Source of the DNA: Acidobacteriota bacterium
GTDB lineage: Bacteria > Acidobacteriota > Blastocatellia > Pyrinomonadales > Pyrinomonadaceae
Reading direction: 5' to 3'
DNA length: 38,752 nucleotides
Assembly: GCA_025463125.1 (NCBI GenBank)
Contig: JAOAPX010000181.1
Coordinates: forward strand, 1-38,752
In this document: positions 1 to 10,200 of the stretch, piece after piece
Layout of the letters: the number at the start of each line of letters is the position of its first letter
How positions within the stretch are numbered: the stretch's first letter is position 1
The notes under the pieces: generated by a model
The model's database searches: none
What the model was told of the DNA's origin: nothing
Seen by the model: the letters and a program-made list of their open reading frames with translations, nothing else
Program-made: the position numbers and the translations under genes

Positions 1-3000
1 CGATCAAAGGATTATTGTAATCTTCGCCGACTTTTACCGTGTCGGCTTCGCGCCAGTCTTTCGCGTGCGGGTAAAGCGCGTATGTGAAAATGTGCGTTTT
101 GTTTTCAGGCACAAAATCGAACGGCAGATTAACACCCGGAAACGCGGCTGTGTGCGTTAAAAACAACGTCAAAGTGTCGGGATTTTCCAGCGAAACGGCG
201 GGCGTTCCGTTATTGATCAAAGCGACGCCGTAATCGGGAACCTGCGGCAAATCTTTGTGCGGATTCGTTTCCGTTGCAAAACTTTCAAACGGCAGAACTG
301 TTTCAAAAGTATTTAAGTTATTGTAGTTATATTCTTTGTTTAATCTAGTGTATTCCGGTTCGCTCGGCTGCATCGTCGTTGAACTCTGACGAATCGGAAC
401 GGTTATCCGCTCGATCGCTTTTTCGAGATTTCCGGCAATCAAAAGCGCCGGAACCGGCGACCGGTCTTTCGGCACTTCCTTGTCGTAAACAAGCAGAAAC
501 GCGAAACCGTCGCGCTGCAATCTAGCTTCGTAGTTCGTCCGCGTTTCCGCCGAAACCTGCTTTAAAAGCTGCGCCGAATAAAGATTTTCCCGCTCGCCGC
601 CGAGCGCTATGCGAAAGCCGTGATAAGCGATGTCGTCATTTAATTTCTTCGGCATCGTCGAATCTTCGATCGACAATTTACCGCGCCGCGCCGCGTCGTT
701 GTCGTCGTAAAAAGGCGTGACGGAAACGCCGCGCTTGATGAGCGCGCCGACGAGCTCTTCGGTTAAATTTTCGTAAGCGTCGCCGTGCGGTCGCACCAGC
801 GCGGTCGGCTTAAACGGCACGCTCGAGACGCTTTTTCCCGCCGCGTCAACGAAATTCAGATTAAACGTCGAGCCGTATTCAGCCCAGTTATTGACCGAAT
901 AAACCGGCGCGCCCGAAACCAGCTTGTCCGTGTTCGTGCGAAAATCCAGAAATCCTTTGCTGTTGTTGCGCGCGACGGTTCCGAAACGATCTTCGGTCAC
1001 GAGCGCGCCGCCTTTTAAGTTGAGCGGGAAATTAACGACGAAAAGCTCGTCTTTGCCTTTGTACCCGGCAAGCTCGGTCTCGAAATCAATTCGCTTAACG
1101 CCTTTATGCAGCTCGATCGTCTGCGTAAAGCGCTGCATATTCGGCATTTCGCCTGTAATCGCCAGAGTTTGCGTATCGGCTCTTTGATAAGAAAGTACTT
1201 TTGCCGCTTTTTCGGTTGAAAACTTTTTCTCGCCGGTCGTCCAGAATTCCCAAGCCGGATAGATGACGTTTTTCTTGGTTAATTCTTCTTTGAGCGCGGC
1301 GATCTCGTTGGCGAAATGCCCGTTTTCCGTACTGATGATTTCGCGGTTCGCCTGCTTGTCGAAAATGCTCGTAATCGCGCCGCCGCGAGCCGGGTCAACC
1401 GTGATTTTGTAAAATTCGTTTTCTATCGCCGGTGTTTTATTTTCAATGTTTGTTTCCGCGTTCGGCGTTTGAGTCGGGACGATAAAATAAGTTTTATAAC
1501 CGATCGAAGGCACGTCTCCGGCGATAAACTCAAACTCGGAAGCTTTCATTTGAGCCGCATTCGCATCGATTTTCCGGCTTATGATTTTCCCGTTTTTAAT
1601 TATCCACTGGATTTGCGGTAAATCGATTCTTGATCCAAACCCTCTCCGATCGACTTTTTTCCCCGTCTCGTCAAACAGCAGAAAATCTACAACCGCTTCG
1701 GGAAAATCGACTTTTACACGCACGTTGTCGGTGCGTTTCCACGAGTTGGGATTAAAAACGACGAGCGGAATCGGTTTCGCGTTTTGCGTTTTGAAGGTTG
1801 GTTTTGTGTTTATTTGTCCGGCGATAAAATTCAGAGAATCTTTCAGCGCGCCGTTTGAAAGATCAAGCGCGTCGCGGTATCCGTAGATTAAATCTAAAAA
1901 AGCCGAATCCGAAGGTGTGCCTGTAATGGCGTCGTGGTGCGAACCGAAAAAGATTTGCCGCCACGCTTTATCGAGCGCCAGGTCCGGGTATTTCGCGCCG
2001 CGCAGGTAAGCGATCGCGCCGAATTTTTCCGCCGTTAAAGTCGCGTTTTCCGAAATGCGCTGCGCCACCTTTAAATCCGAACGCGCCGCCGCGACGCCGA
2101 CGTGAAAAAACAATTTGTCGCGCGACGTGACGGGCGGTTTAACTTTCCCGTTTTTGATTTCTTCGCCGAGCGCTTCGAAATAAAGATCCTGCGCCTGTCC
2201 CGTGACGCGAATCTGCGGTTTATTCGTTTCGAGTTTTTCGACGTTTCCGGCTAAATTCGTCCACGGCGGCGTAAAATCTGCGGCGTTAATGCGCAGATCC
2301 GCCGCCGAATTAAAGCTCTGCGCTTCCTGAAACTTGCGCTCGGTCATCTGCCGGAAATTGTCGATCGTGTAATTTTTGCCGCTGCCGAAACCGGAAAACG
2401 AGTAAGCGTAATCGACGCGTCGGTGCAGAAGGCGCGAGCCGTCGAGAGCGTAATCGTAGAAAAAAGGCTCGAATCCCGTGATTTTTTTCGACCACGCGAT
2501 GCCGCTAAACCCCGATTTGCGCGCGATTTGCGAGATTTGCGGCGCGTGTCCGAAAACGTCCCAGAGCGCGAGCGAGCGGGCGCGGCGTCCGAGCATCGCT
2601 TCGTGCATCGATTGCCCGTAAAGAATGTTGCGAATGATGCTTTCGCCGCCGATCGTCAGCTCGTTGAATTGATTGTAAGCGCCGCCGGTTCCGACGCGTC
2701 CCTGCCGGACGGTTTCGCGCAGAAAATCGCGGTCTTCCGGGTGCGTGTCGAGATACGGTTTCAGATAATCGATTTCCGAAAGATAAACGCCGTAGCCGGG
2801 ATCGGCGCGCATCGATCGCACGTATTGATTCGTATTTGAAAGCGTGATGCGCGAATACCCGCGCTGATCGTGCAGGTAAACCGGATCGACGTGAAAGCCT
2901 TCGAGATAAAAAATGCCGCCGCCCGCGCCGCTCGGTTTATGCTCGGCGGCTTTTTGCGCGTCCGTTTCGTTTTTCCAAATCCTGATCGCCGCCGTCCACG

Positions 3001-3739
3001 CGCCGTTTTTGCGCCAGTAATCGCCGGAAACGCCGCTCGCGCGAACGATCAGAAGATTTTCGCCCGCGCGAAACGCCGCCCGCGCCGTTTTGCGCAGATT
3101 CAAATTGTAGCCGTCGTAAATCTTTTCGCCGTTGAGCCAGATCGAGCCCAAAAATCCGTCGGTTTCGAGAAAGCGCGTTTCAACGCTCGTCGAATTTACG
3201 TAAGCCGCCGCGTAAGCGGTGCCGATTGTTTTAGCGCCGAACAATTTATAAAAATCGATCTGCGGCTCAGTCAAAGCGATTTCGCGCCAAGAGATTTCGC
3301 TCGCGTCGGCTAAAACTTTGACGCGGCTGTCGGCGCCGATCTCCGGCAGCGCGGCGTTTGTTTCCGAAACTTGCGTTTGCGTTTGATTTTGAGTTTGAAT
3401 TGTCGCTTTGCTCGTTCCCGCCCGCGGTCTGAACCGCTCGACTCCGCCAAACGGCGCGAGCCATTCTTTTTGCGGCAGTTTTTCGATATTGAAACGGTTA
3501 AAGTTTTCCCACATCCCTGCGTCGATTTCAGCCGGCAAAGCGCCGGAAATCAGCCATTTTTCGATGCGCGCCCCGTCATCGAGAGACTGCAAGCTGTTTT
3601 GCGCCCGAACGCCTGGAGCCGAGCAGCCCACAAACAGCAAAAAGAAAAACGCGCCCGAACGCGTGAATGCGCAAGCGCGAAAAAATTTATTCGAGCGGCG
3701 CGAGCCGCCCGTTAAAAGGTTCTTTCTTTTGAAAATCAT
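1..3739 (-). CDS. GH38 alpha-mannosidase, secreted, C-terminus beyond the left edge
   Basis: Translating the minus strand from the ATG at 3739-3737 gives an uninterrupted frame of 1246 codons to the window edge. The N-terminus is basic, then hydrophobic (FFFLLF), with a C at GCS that may be a lipobox and a VRA-Q site that may be a signal-peptidase cut. About residues 130-270 resemble a beta-sandwich domain. GH38 catalytic marks follow: FHVDPVYL (H283, D285, zinc ligands), a WDVFGHAPQ segment whose D394 is the likely nucleophile and zinc ligand, and SHHDAITGT (H601-H602-D603). Near the edge, FTYALYPHAKDWREAD and NNPL match the GH38 C-terminal domain. Such enzymes remove alpha-linked mannose from N-glycan-like or mannan chains. 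The start overlaps the stop of the upstream GntR gene (ATGA), so the two are translationally coupled. Family call is firm; exact linkage specificity is unknown. Confidence 0.92.
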   Translation of the reverse strand, partial: MIFKRKNLLTGGSRRSNKFFRACAFTRSGAFFFLLFVGCSAPGVRAQNSLQSLDDGARIEKWLISGALPAEIDAGMWENFNRFNIEKLPQKEWLAPFGGVERFRPRAGTSKATIQTQNQTQTQVSETNAALPEIGADSRVKVLADASEISWREIALTEPQIDFYKLFGAKTIGTAYAAAYVNSTSVETRFLETDGFLGSIWLNGEKIYDGYNLNLRKTARAAFRAGENLLIVRASGVSGDYWRKNGAWTAAIRIWKNETDAQKAAEHKPSGAGGGIFYLEGFHVDPVYLHDQRGYSRITLSNTNQYVRSMRADPGYGVYLSEIDYLKPYLDTHPEDRDFLRETVRQGRVGTGGAYNQFNELTIGGESIIRNILYGQSMHEAMLGRRARSLALWDVFGHAPQISQIARKSGFSGIAWSKKITGFEPFFYDYALDGSRLLHRRVDYAYSFSGFGSGKNYTIDNFRQMTERKFQEAQSFNSAADLRINAADFTPPWTNLAGNVEKLETNKPQIRVTGQAQDLYFEALGEEIKNGKVKPPVTSRDKLFFHVGVAAARSDLKVAQRISENATLTAEKFGAIAYLRGAKYPDLALDKAWRQIFFGSHHDAITGTPSDSAFLDLIYGYRDALDLSNGALKDSLNFIAGQINTKPTFKTQNAKPIPLVVFNPNSWKRTDNVRVKVDFPEAVVDFLLFDETGKKVDRRGFGSRIDLPQIQWIIKNGKIISRKIDANAAQMKASEFEFIAGDVPSIGYKTYFIVPTQTPNAETNIENKTPAIENEFYKITVDPARGGAITSIFDKQANREIISTENGHFANEIAALKEELTKKNVIYPAWEFWTTGEKKFSTEKAAKVLSYQRADTQTLAITGEMPNMQRFTQTIELHKGVKRIDFETELAGYKGKDELFVVNFPLNLKGGALVTEDRFGTVARNNSKGFLDFRTNTDKLVSGAPVYSVNNWAEYGSTFNLNFVDAAGKSVSSVPFKPTALVRPHGDAYENLTEELVGALIKRGVSVTPFYDDNDAARRGKLSIEDSTMPKKLNDDIAYHGFRIALGGERENLYSAQLLKQVSAETRTNYEARLQRDGFAFLLVYDKEVPKDRSPVPALLIAGNLEKAIERITVPIRQSSTTMQPSEPEYTRLNKEYNYNNLNTFETVLPFESFATETNPHKDLPQVPDYGVALINNGTPAVSLENPDTLTLFLTHTAAFPGVNLPFDFVPENKTHIFTYALYPHAKDWREADTVKVGEDYNNPLI

Positions 3740-4479
3740 AAAACGTTTTTCGATAAATAAAACGTCGCTCTATAGCGGTCGGCGCGATAAATCGTGTGCG
3801 CCGATTCGATCGGCTGATTGGATTCGGTGAAAACGACGCGGTGAACGACCAGAACCGGCGAGCCGGTTTTGATGCCGAGTTGTTTTGCCGCAAAAGCGCT
3901 TGCCGCCGCCGCTTCCAGATATTCCGCCGCGTGATGCATCTGCAAATTGTAGTTTTCGACCAGCACCTGATACAGCGAATTTACGGTCAGATCGACTTGA
4001 TCGAGCTCCGGGCAAAGTTCAGCCGGAAGATAAGTCGTTTCAAACGCCATCGGCTCATCGTCGGCAAGCCGCAGGCGTTCGAGGCGAAAAACCTCGGCGT
4101 CGTTTTCCAGGTCTAAATCCTGAACGATCGATTCGTCGGCGCGTTCGCGCTTGAGCTGCAAAACGCGCGAGCTCGGCGTTAATCCGAGCGAAGCCATCTC
4201 TTCGGAAAAACCGTTTAAGTTGCGCGTGTGAACGTCTATCTTTCGATTGGCGACAAAAGTTCCGACGCCTCGCTCGTAGTAAATCAATCCTTCCTGCCGC
4301 AATCGCTGCAAAGCCTGCCGGACGGTCATCCGGCTGACGCCGTAGCGCTCAGCCAGCTCGCGTTCGGACGGAAAGTTTTCGCCCGCTTTCAGCTCGTCCT
4401 GTTGGATTTGAAGCCGGAGCGCTTCGGTGATTTGTGTATGCAGCGGAATGGCGCTGTTGCGCAGCAAAGTAATTTCCAT
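3736..4479 (-). CDS. nagR: GntR/HutC-family transcriptional regulator, DasR/NagR type
   Basis: A 247-residue protein with an N-terminal winged helix (about residues 8-75, with SERELAERYGVSRMTVRQAL as the recognition region and a GVGTFV wing) and a C-terminal UTRA effector domain (about 95-240). This is the architecture of HutC-subfamily repressors such as B. subtilis NagR (YvoA) and Streptomyces DasR, which sense phosphorylated amino sugars. The assignment is strengthened by two dre-like operators in the adjacent control region, one directly upstream of this gene. It is the first gene of a two-gene operon with the GH38 alpha-mannosidase and probably represses itself and the divergent hexosaminidase/TonB gene set. 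The ligand (GlcN-6-P or GlcNAc-6-P) is inferred from the family. Confidence 0.9.
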   Translation of the reverse strand: MEITLLRNSAIPLHTQITEALRLQIQQDELKAGENFPSERELAERYGVSRMTVRQALQRLRQEGLIYYERGVGTFVANRKIDVHTRNLNGFSEEMASLGLTPSSRVLQLKRERADESIVQDLDLENDAEVFRLERLRLADDEPMAFETTYLPAELCPELDQVDLTVNSLYQVLVENYNLQMHHAAEYLEAAAASAFAAKQLGIKTGSPVLVVHRVVFTESNQPIESAHTIYRADRYRATFYLSKNVL

Positions 4480-4492
4480 CGTTTTAAGTTGA

Positions 4493-4508
4493 AGTGGACT
4501 AGACCAGT
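4493..4508. promoter_or_regulatory. dre-like operator for the NagR/DasR homologue (regulator side)
   Basis: AGTGGACTAGACCAGT; on the minus strand this reads ACTGGTCTAGTCCACT, which matches the published DasR dre consensus ACTGGTCTAGACCACT at 15 of 16 positions. It lies 13 bp upstream of the regulator ATG and just downstream of the predicted -10, covering the expected transcription start, a position suited to autorepression. Confidence 0.9.
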
Positions 4509-4512
4509 CCGA

Positions 4513-4542
4513 TTGATAACACGTTATTCAAATTGATGTCAA
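4513..4542 (-). promoter_or_regulatory. candidate sigma-70 promoter of the regulator operon
   Basis: On the minus strand a consensus -35 TTGACA (4542-4537) is followed after 18 bp by TATCAA (4518-4513, 4 of 6 matches to TATAAT). The dre operator begins 4 bp further downstream. Not experimentally supported; the -10 is weak. Confidence 0.55.
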
Positions 4543-4746
4543 ATAATCGCTTGTGAAAAAAGCAAAAAGCGTTTGTTTTTAACTTTGTTATTGCCGTTTC
4601 GATGTCGCCGAAACCGCGCGGCTTTAACGATTTGAAAACGGCTTTTGTCGAAAATGTTCAAGAAAGATTGAAATCGTTTTTTTCCGGCTCGTTCGGAAAT
4701 CCTTTTCGGATTTTTATTTGTGACGCGATAAAACCAAAGTTTCCTG

Positions 4747-4778
4747 ATAGAGCCAAATAGAGCCAAATAGAACCAAAG
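4747..4778. repeat. short tandem repeat, unit AGCCAAATAG
   Basis: Two perfect adjacent copies of AGCCAAATAG (4751-4760 and 4761-4770) are followed by a partial third copy with one change (AACCAAAG) and preceded by ATAG. It lies mid-way in the divergent control region. Function unknown; probably slippage. Confidence 0.8.
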
Positions 4779-5022
4779 AATACTTAAATTATACCCGGCA
4801 GGTCAAAATTTGTTGAGAAAAGTTTCCGTGCTTATCGCGCGAATCTTTGCAAACAAGCCCGGGCAAAAAATTTCAGCCGTGTAAACAACGGCGAAAATCG
4901 TTTTTACGACAGTACTTTTTCGTTTCCTCCTCGATCTGACCTGTGGCGCCAAAGTTTGTTTTCCGTGAAAACATTCTAACGCAGCAAATTTTAAAGAAAA
5001 ATTAATTTTATCGTAACTTCGG

Positions 5023-5052
5023 TTGACAGGCGTAGCTTCTTACGATTAAAGT
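5023..5052 (+). promoter_or_regulatory. candidate promoter of the hexosaminidase operon
   Basis: A consensus -35 TTGACA (5023-5028) is followed by an 18-bp spacer and TAAAGT (5047-5052, 4 of 6 matches). The spacing equals that of the divergent promoter. The dre operator starts 11 bp after the -10, at or just past the expected start site. An alternative -10 is TATAAA at 5058-5063, but it lacks a good -35. Confidence 0.5.
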
Positions 5053-5063
5053 GTCGTTATAAA

Positions 5064-5079
5064 AGTGGACTAGACCACT
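5064..5079. promoter_or_regulatory. dre-like operator (hexosaminidase side)
   Basis: AGTGGACTAGACCACT, with perfect inverted half-sites AGTGG/CCACT around CTAG and one asymmetric base. It differs from AGTGGTCTAGACCACT, a form allowed by the DasR dre consensus, at one position. It sits 51 bp before the chosen ATG and just after the promoter, as expected for a repressor roadblock site. Confidence 0.92.
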
Positions 5080-5130
5080 GTGCTTTTCAATCAAAATTCA
5101 ACAAAAAGTTCGATATATATTAGAAAAAGA

Positions 5131-7212
5131 ATGAATCTCTTTTTTCGCCAGATCATTATGCTTTGTGTCGTGTTATTCGTGTCGCTCTCGGTGCGCGCTC
5201 AGAATAACGCATTGCAGATTATTCCCGAACCGAAACAAGCCGAGGCGGTTTCGGAAAACTTTTTGTTGAAAAAAGGCACGAAAATCAATCTGGCAAATTC
5301 GCGCAGCGCCGCTGACAGATTCGCCGCCGAGGATTTTATCAACGACGCGCGCGAAACGGCTGGCGTCGCTTTGTCGATCGGCGGAGGAAAAATCCAGATC
5401 GGCTTGCTCGGCGATTCGAAAATCAAATCCGCTCTCGAAGCGGCAAAACTTTCCGTGCCGGAAAACTTGTCCGATGAAGGCTACGCCTTAGTGGTCTCGG
5501 CAAACAAAGTCATCGTCGGCGGCAAAACCGAAACCGGAACTTTTTACGGCTTGCAAACCTTAAAACAGCTTTTGCGCGGAAACGCGCAAAACGCGTATTT
5601 TCAGGGCGCGCGCATTATCGATTACCCGACGATGCGCTACAGGGCTTTTTCCGACGACATCTCGCGCGGCGTCGTTCCGACCGTCGATTACGTCAAGCGG
5701 CAAATCCGAACGTTTGCGATGTTCAAGATGAACATGCATTCGCTTTATATGGAGCACACGTTCGCGTCGAAATCGCACCCGCTTTTCGCGCCGGAAGAAG
5801 GCAGCTTTTCGCCCGAAGAATTAAAAGAGATCATCGCTTACGCGAAAAATTACCACGTTGAGATCGTGCCGCAGCAGCAAACGTTCGGGCATCTGCACAA
5901 AGTTTTAAAGTTCGAAAAATACAATCGCCTTGCCGAAGTTCCGTACAGCGACGTGCTGACGCCGCAGGAAGAAGACACGTACAAGTTTATCGGCGATCTT
6001 TACAAGGAAATCGACGAGATTTTTCCATCGAAATTTTTTCATATCGGCGCTGACGAAACGTTCGAGCTCGGCGAAGGAAGAAGCCGCGAAGAATCGCAGG
6101 CGAAGGGCGTCGGCGCGGTTTATTTTCGTCATATGAACCGCGTTCGAGACGTGCTGCAGCCGTACAATCGCCGTTTGATGATGTGGGGCGACATCGCGCT
6201 CAGCCACCCGGAACTGATCGGCGAAATTAAAAAAGACGTCGTCATTATGAACTGGGCTTACGGCGCGCGCGATTCGTATAAATCGCGTATCGAGCCGTTT
6301 CAGAAAGCCGGTCTCGAACAATTCGTCTGTCCTTCGGTCTGGAATTTCAATCATATTTTTCCGAACACCGATACAGCCGCCGTTAATATCCGGAATTTCG
6401 TTCGCGACGGGCAGGAAGCAGGCGCGATCGGCGTGATGAACACGAACTGGGACGACGACGGCGAAACGCTTTTTGAAATGACCTGGTACGGCGTCGCGCT
6501 CGGCGCGGCTGCCGCGTGGGAAAACGCGCCGCTGAACGTCGAAGCTTTCGACAAAAAATTCGATTGGGCGTTTTTCCGCAGCGAAGACGGCAATTTTACC
6601 GCCGACATCAGAACGCTCGGATCGGCGAGCAAAATACTCGGCATCGAAAGCGCGACGCAAAACGCGATTTTCTGGCAAAACCCGTTTACGCCCGCTTTTC
6701 AAAAACGCGCCCGCGAAAACGCCGAGAAAGTAAAACAGCTTCGTCTTTCGGTCGAAGCGGTCGAAGAACATTTAATTAAAAACGGCGCTAAAGCGCAGCG
6801 CAATAAAGAAATGATTCCGGCGATGCGTTTTGCCGCCGAACGTTTCGATCATCTCGGTCGGCGCTATATTTTGACCGAACAATTCAGCCGCGCTTACTGG
6901 GACGCGTATTTAAATATGTCCGACAGGCAAAAGGTGAGAAAACTCGCGTGGTACGGAGGCTCGGTCTACAATTTCCCGCGCGGAATGGCGGAAGAGCTCG
7001 GCGAGTTGAAAAGAAAATACCGGGTGCTTTACGCGGCTGAAAACCAGCCGTCGCACCTGGAAAGTATTTTGGCGCGCTACGATCGGTCGATTCAGATGTG
7101 GCTTGAAAAATCGCAGCAGATTAATCAGGCTATGGCGCAATACAACGAAACCGGGACGATACCGCCGCCTGAAAAGTTCGGGTTTGAGCTTCGTCCTCTT
7201 CAAAACAAGTAA
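5131..7212 (+). CDS. GH20 beta-N-acetylhexosaminidase, secreted
   Basis: The ATG at 5131 gives 693 residues with a clean signal peptide ending SVRA-QNN. An in-frame GTG at 5080 would add 17 residues ahead of it and directly abuts the operator, so it is unlikely to be the start. An N-terminal GH20b-like domain (about 30-150) precedes the TIM barrel, where HIGADE carries the catalytic D308-E309 pair used for substrate-assisted (oxazoline) hydrolysis of terminal beta-GlcNAc or GalNAc. YMEHTF, QTFGH and MNTNWDDDG are further active-site segments. A helical C-terminal extension of about 200 residues ends the protein. First gene of the rightward series and directly downstream of a dre operator. It probably trims chitin-like, glycoprotein or peptidoglycan-derived oligosaccharides in the periplasm. 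Confidence 0.93.
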   Translation: MNLFFRQIIMLCVVLFVSLSVRAQNNALQIIPEPKQAEAVSENFLLKKGTKINLANSRSAADRFAAEDFINDARETAGVALSIGGGKIQIGLLGDSKIKSALEAAKLSVPENLSDEGYALVVSANKVIVGGKTETGTFYGLQTLKQLLRGNAQNAYFQGARIIDYPTMRYRAFSDDISRGVVPTVDYVKRQIRTFAMFKMNMHSLYMEHTFASKSHPLFAPEEGSFSPEELKEIIAYAKNYHVEIVPQQQTFGHLHKVLKFEKYNRLAEVPYSDVLTPQEEDTYKFIGDLYKEIDEIFPSKFFHIGADETFELGEGRSREESQAKGVGAVYFRHMNRVRDVLQPYNRRLMMWGDIALSHPELIGEIKKDVVIMNWAYGARDSYKSRIEPFQKAGLEQFVCPSVWNFNHIFPNTDTAAVNIRNFVRDGQEAGAIGVMNTNWDDDGETLFEMTWYGVALGAAAAWENAPLNVEAFDKKFDWAFFRSEDGNFTADIRTLGSASKILGIESATQNAIFWQNPFTPAFQKRARENAEKVKQLRLSVEAVEEHLIKNGAKAQRNKEMIPAMRFAAERFDHLGRRYILTEQFSRAYWDAYLNMSDRQKVRKLAWYGGSVYNFPRGMAEELGELKRKYRVLYAAENQPSHLESILARYDRSIQMWLEKSQQINQAMAQYNETGTIPPPEKFGFELRPLQNK

Positions 7213-7250
7213 GCTTGGAATTAATAAAAACGCTTTTCGAGGAAAACTAT

Positions 7251-10200
7251 ATGAATAGAATGAAAAAATCTGCCTTTGGGGTGTTATCGACACTTCTCCT
7301 TACGGCATTGCTGGCAAGCTCGGCGTTTGCCCAGCAAATTACGGCGACTTTAACAGGAACGGTCATGGACCCGAACGGAGCGGTTGTTCCGGGCGCGGCT
7401 GTAACGGTGACTTCCATAGACACCGGACTCGTTAAAACCACGACGACCAACGATAACGGTGCTTATACCGTGCCGTTTCTTCAGCCGGGAACTTACAACA
7501 TCGCCATTGATAAAACGGGATTCAGCCAGGTAACCCGCGAAAATATTAGACTTGAGGTTGCGCAGACGGCGGGCATCGACATTCAGCTCGGCATTACGGC
7601 TGAACAGGCGACTGTTTTAGTAGAGGGAGACGAAACGCCGCTTTTGCAGACCGAAACTTCGAACCTCGAAACGACTATAGAGCAGCGCCTCGTCGAGGAT
7701 CTGCCCTCGGTCGAGCGTAATATTTTCTCGTTCGTCAACCTCGTTCCCGGAACGATCGACACGAACGTCGCGCTCGGCAACCCGAACGGCGCCGTCGGTT
7801 CGGCGGGCAACCGCAACTTTTTCGACTCGAACTTTTCGGTCAACGGCGGTCGCGCTTCGACAAACGACGTTTTGCTTGACGGCGTCACCAATACGATCGG
7901 CGACTTTAACGGCGTCACGATTTCGCCGCCGCAGGACGCGATTCGCGAATTCAAAGTCATTTCGGGCGTCGCGCCGGCTGAATACGGTCGCACGGGCGGC
8001 GGTATCATCACAATTTCTTCGCGCTCGGGAACGAGAAAATTCCGCGGCTCGCTTTACGAATATTTCCAGGACGGCAACTTGAACGCCAACGGATGGGCGC
8101 GCAATCGCCAGAGCTTAGAGCGTATCAACGATCTTTCCCGTCATCAGTTCGGCGGCGCGATCGGCGGACCGGTTTTCCTGCCCTGGTTCGGCGAGGGCAC
8201 GCCTTCGCCTTTGCGCAAGCTTTCAGATACGTTTTTCTTTTTCAACTACGAAGCGCGCCGCGAGAAAAACCCGTTTACGCGCTCATTGACCTTGCCGACA
8301 GCCAGAATGAGGGCGGGCGATTTAAGCGAACTGCTCGATCCTTCAAAAGGAGTCACGATTGAAAGCAGAAATGCCGCCGGAGAATTAATCCGAAGACAAG
8401 AATATCTTTTCGGCGCAAATAATCCGGGCGGAGCGGCAGGCGCTCCCGTCCTGTTCGGACAAATTTTCAATCCCTATGTAGCCCCCGCGCAGCTCGTTCC
8501 GTACACGATCCGTGATACGAATCTGCAGACCGGCGTGGTCACTAACCGAACGGTGATGGGCAGACCGATTTTCGCTCAGAATAATTTAACCAATCTGCCG
8601 GCTTGTCCTTCGACCGGTCCGCGCACGCAGGCTTGTATCGATCCGGTTGCGCGCAACGTTCTGCAATATTTGCCGCTGCCGAACCGTCCCGGCTTGGCGA
8701 ATAATTACATTGTTTCGGACACGGTTGATTTCACGCGCGATATTCTGGCGGCGAGAATCGATCACACGCTTTCCGAGCGTCAAAACTTTTTTGTCCGCTT
8801 CAGCTATGAAAAACGCCGGAACGCGCCGCCGAACTTTTTCGGAACACCGGCGACAAACGTTTCTGTCGTTAACGACAGGTTTTACAATACGACGCTTAAC
8901 CACGTCTACAGCCTGACGCCGACCGTCATCAACAATATTCGTTACGGATTCACACGCGCCGCCGCGCAGCAGGGACCGAACAGTTTCGGTTTTGACCCGA
9001 CGACGCTCGGATTTCCTTCCTCCCTGGCGGCAAACGCTTCCGCTCTGGTTTTCCCGACATTCACGATCGGCGGCGGATCTGACGGCTTAACGTCACCCGG
9101 TGAAATAACGACCGGACAAATCGGCGGATCGGGCAACGAACAGGCGCGCGACACGCATAACGTTTCCGATTCGATCACCTGGCTGAAAGGCAAACACACC
9201 GTCAGGCTCGGCGGCGAATATCGCTTGTATCGTTTTTATCCTTTTCAGTTTCTGGCGCCGACGGGCAGCTTCTCGTTTAACCGATTTGCTACGCGCGGAC
9301 CCGAGCCGACGACTTCGCCGAACCTGGTAGAATCATCCGGATCGTCGCTGGCATCATTCTTTCTCGGAATCCCTTCGGGCATCTCGCAGGAAGTAGTTCA
9401 GCCGATGACGATCTGGCACCATTACGGAGCCGCATACGCTCAGGACGATTGGAAGGTTTTACGCAACTTAACGCTTAATCTCGGTTTGCGCTGGGATTTT
9501 GAAACGGCTACCGCCAACAAACAGCAATTGATTACCAATTTCGACTTTGACGCGCCGTCGCCCTTGCAGGGCAGATTAAACCTGACCAATCTCGATCCGG
9601 CGGTTGCGCAGCTGAATCCGGGGATCAGGAATCTAACCGGTTTGCTTGATTTTCCGGAAGGACCGCAAAGCGAAACGAATTTAGACCGCTTTGCGCCGCG
9701 CATCGGTTTCGCTTACGGTATTAACGAAAAAACCACGGTTCGCGGCGGTTTCGGAATGTTCTTTTTGCCGACCTCGCTCGAAGCCATTACCGCGCTCGGC
9801 ACGAATTTGACGAACAGCCAAATTCAAACGTCGTTCAACACAAACGCAACCTCGCAGGTTACCGCTTCGACCGTGTTTCTGAGTAATCCGTTCCCGAACG
9901 GTTTTAACGCTCCGACCGGAAACTCGCTTGGCGCGAACACTTTGCTTGGCGGCAATTTGCCGTTCGTCGTTGAACCGGTACGCCCGAATCCATACAATAT
10001 GCAGTGGAATCTGGTTGTTCAGCGCGAATTGGCTAGAAACCTCGTTCTCGACGTCGCTTACGTCGGAAGCCGCGGAAGAAATCTCCCGACTCGCGATATT
10101 CAGCTGAACCAGATTTCGTCGAAAGCTATCGAGTATGCACGCGCTAATTACACGCAGCCGACCGCTTGCGGCAACGCGCCGTGTAATTCAATCGCCACCT

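Larger units (their letters stand above)
4480..5130. other. 651-bp divergent intergenic control region
   Basis: AT-rich spacer between the leftward regulator operon and the rightward hexosaminidase operon. It contains one dre-like operator and one promoter-like sequence for each direction, and a 10-bp short tandem repeat near the middle. A 75-codon minus-strand reading frame (4539-4766) has low-complexity composition and no family resemblance, and it lies over the candidate minus-strand promoter, so I treat it as non-coding. No tRNA or riboswitch was recognised. The length, far more than two simple promoters need, leaves room for another regulator or an untranslated leader. Confidence 0.7.

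Noticed and set aside
785-3313. Several plus-strand open frames over the left end
   Set aside because: They are shadows of the continuous minus-strand GH38 frame, which has clear catalytic motifs and no stop from 3739 to the edge.
5080-5130. GTG at 5080 as the start of the GH20 gene
   Set aside because: It directly abuts the dre operator and adds residues ahead of a good signal peptide; the ATG at 5131 is preferred.
5905-6771. Long minus-strand open frame (288 codons) inside GH20
   Set aside because: Arginine- and phenylalanine-rich antisense translation of the GH20 catalytic domain, with no family resemblance.
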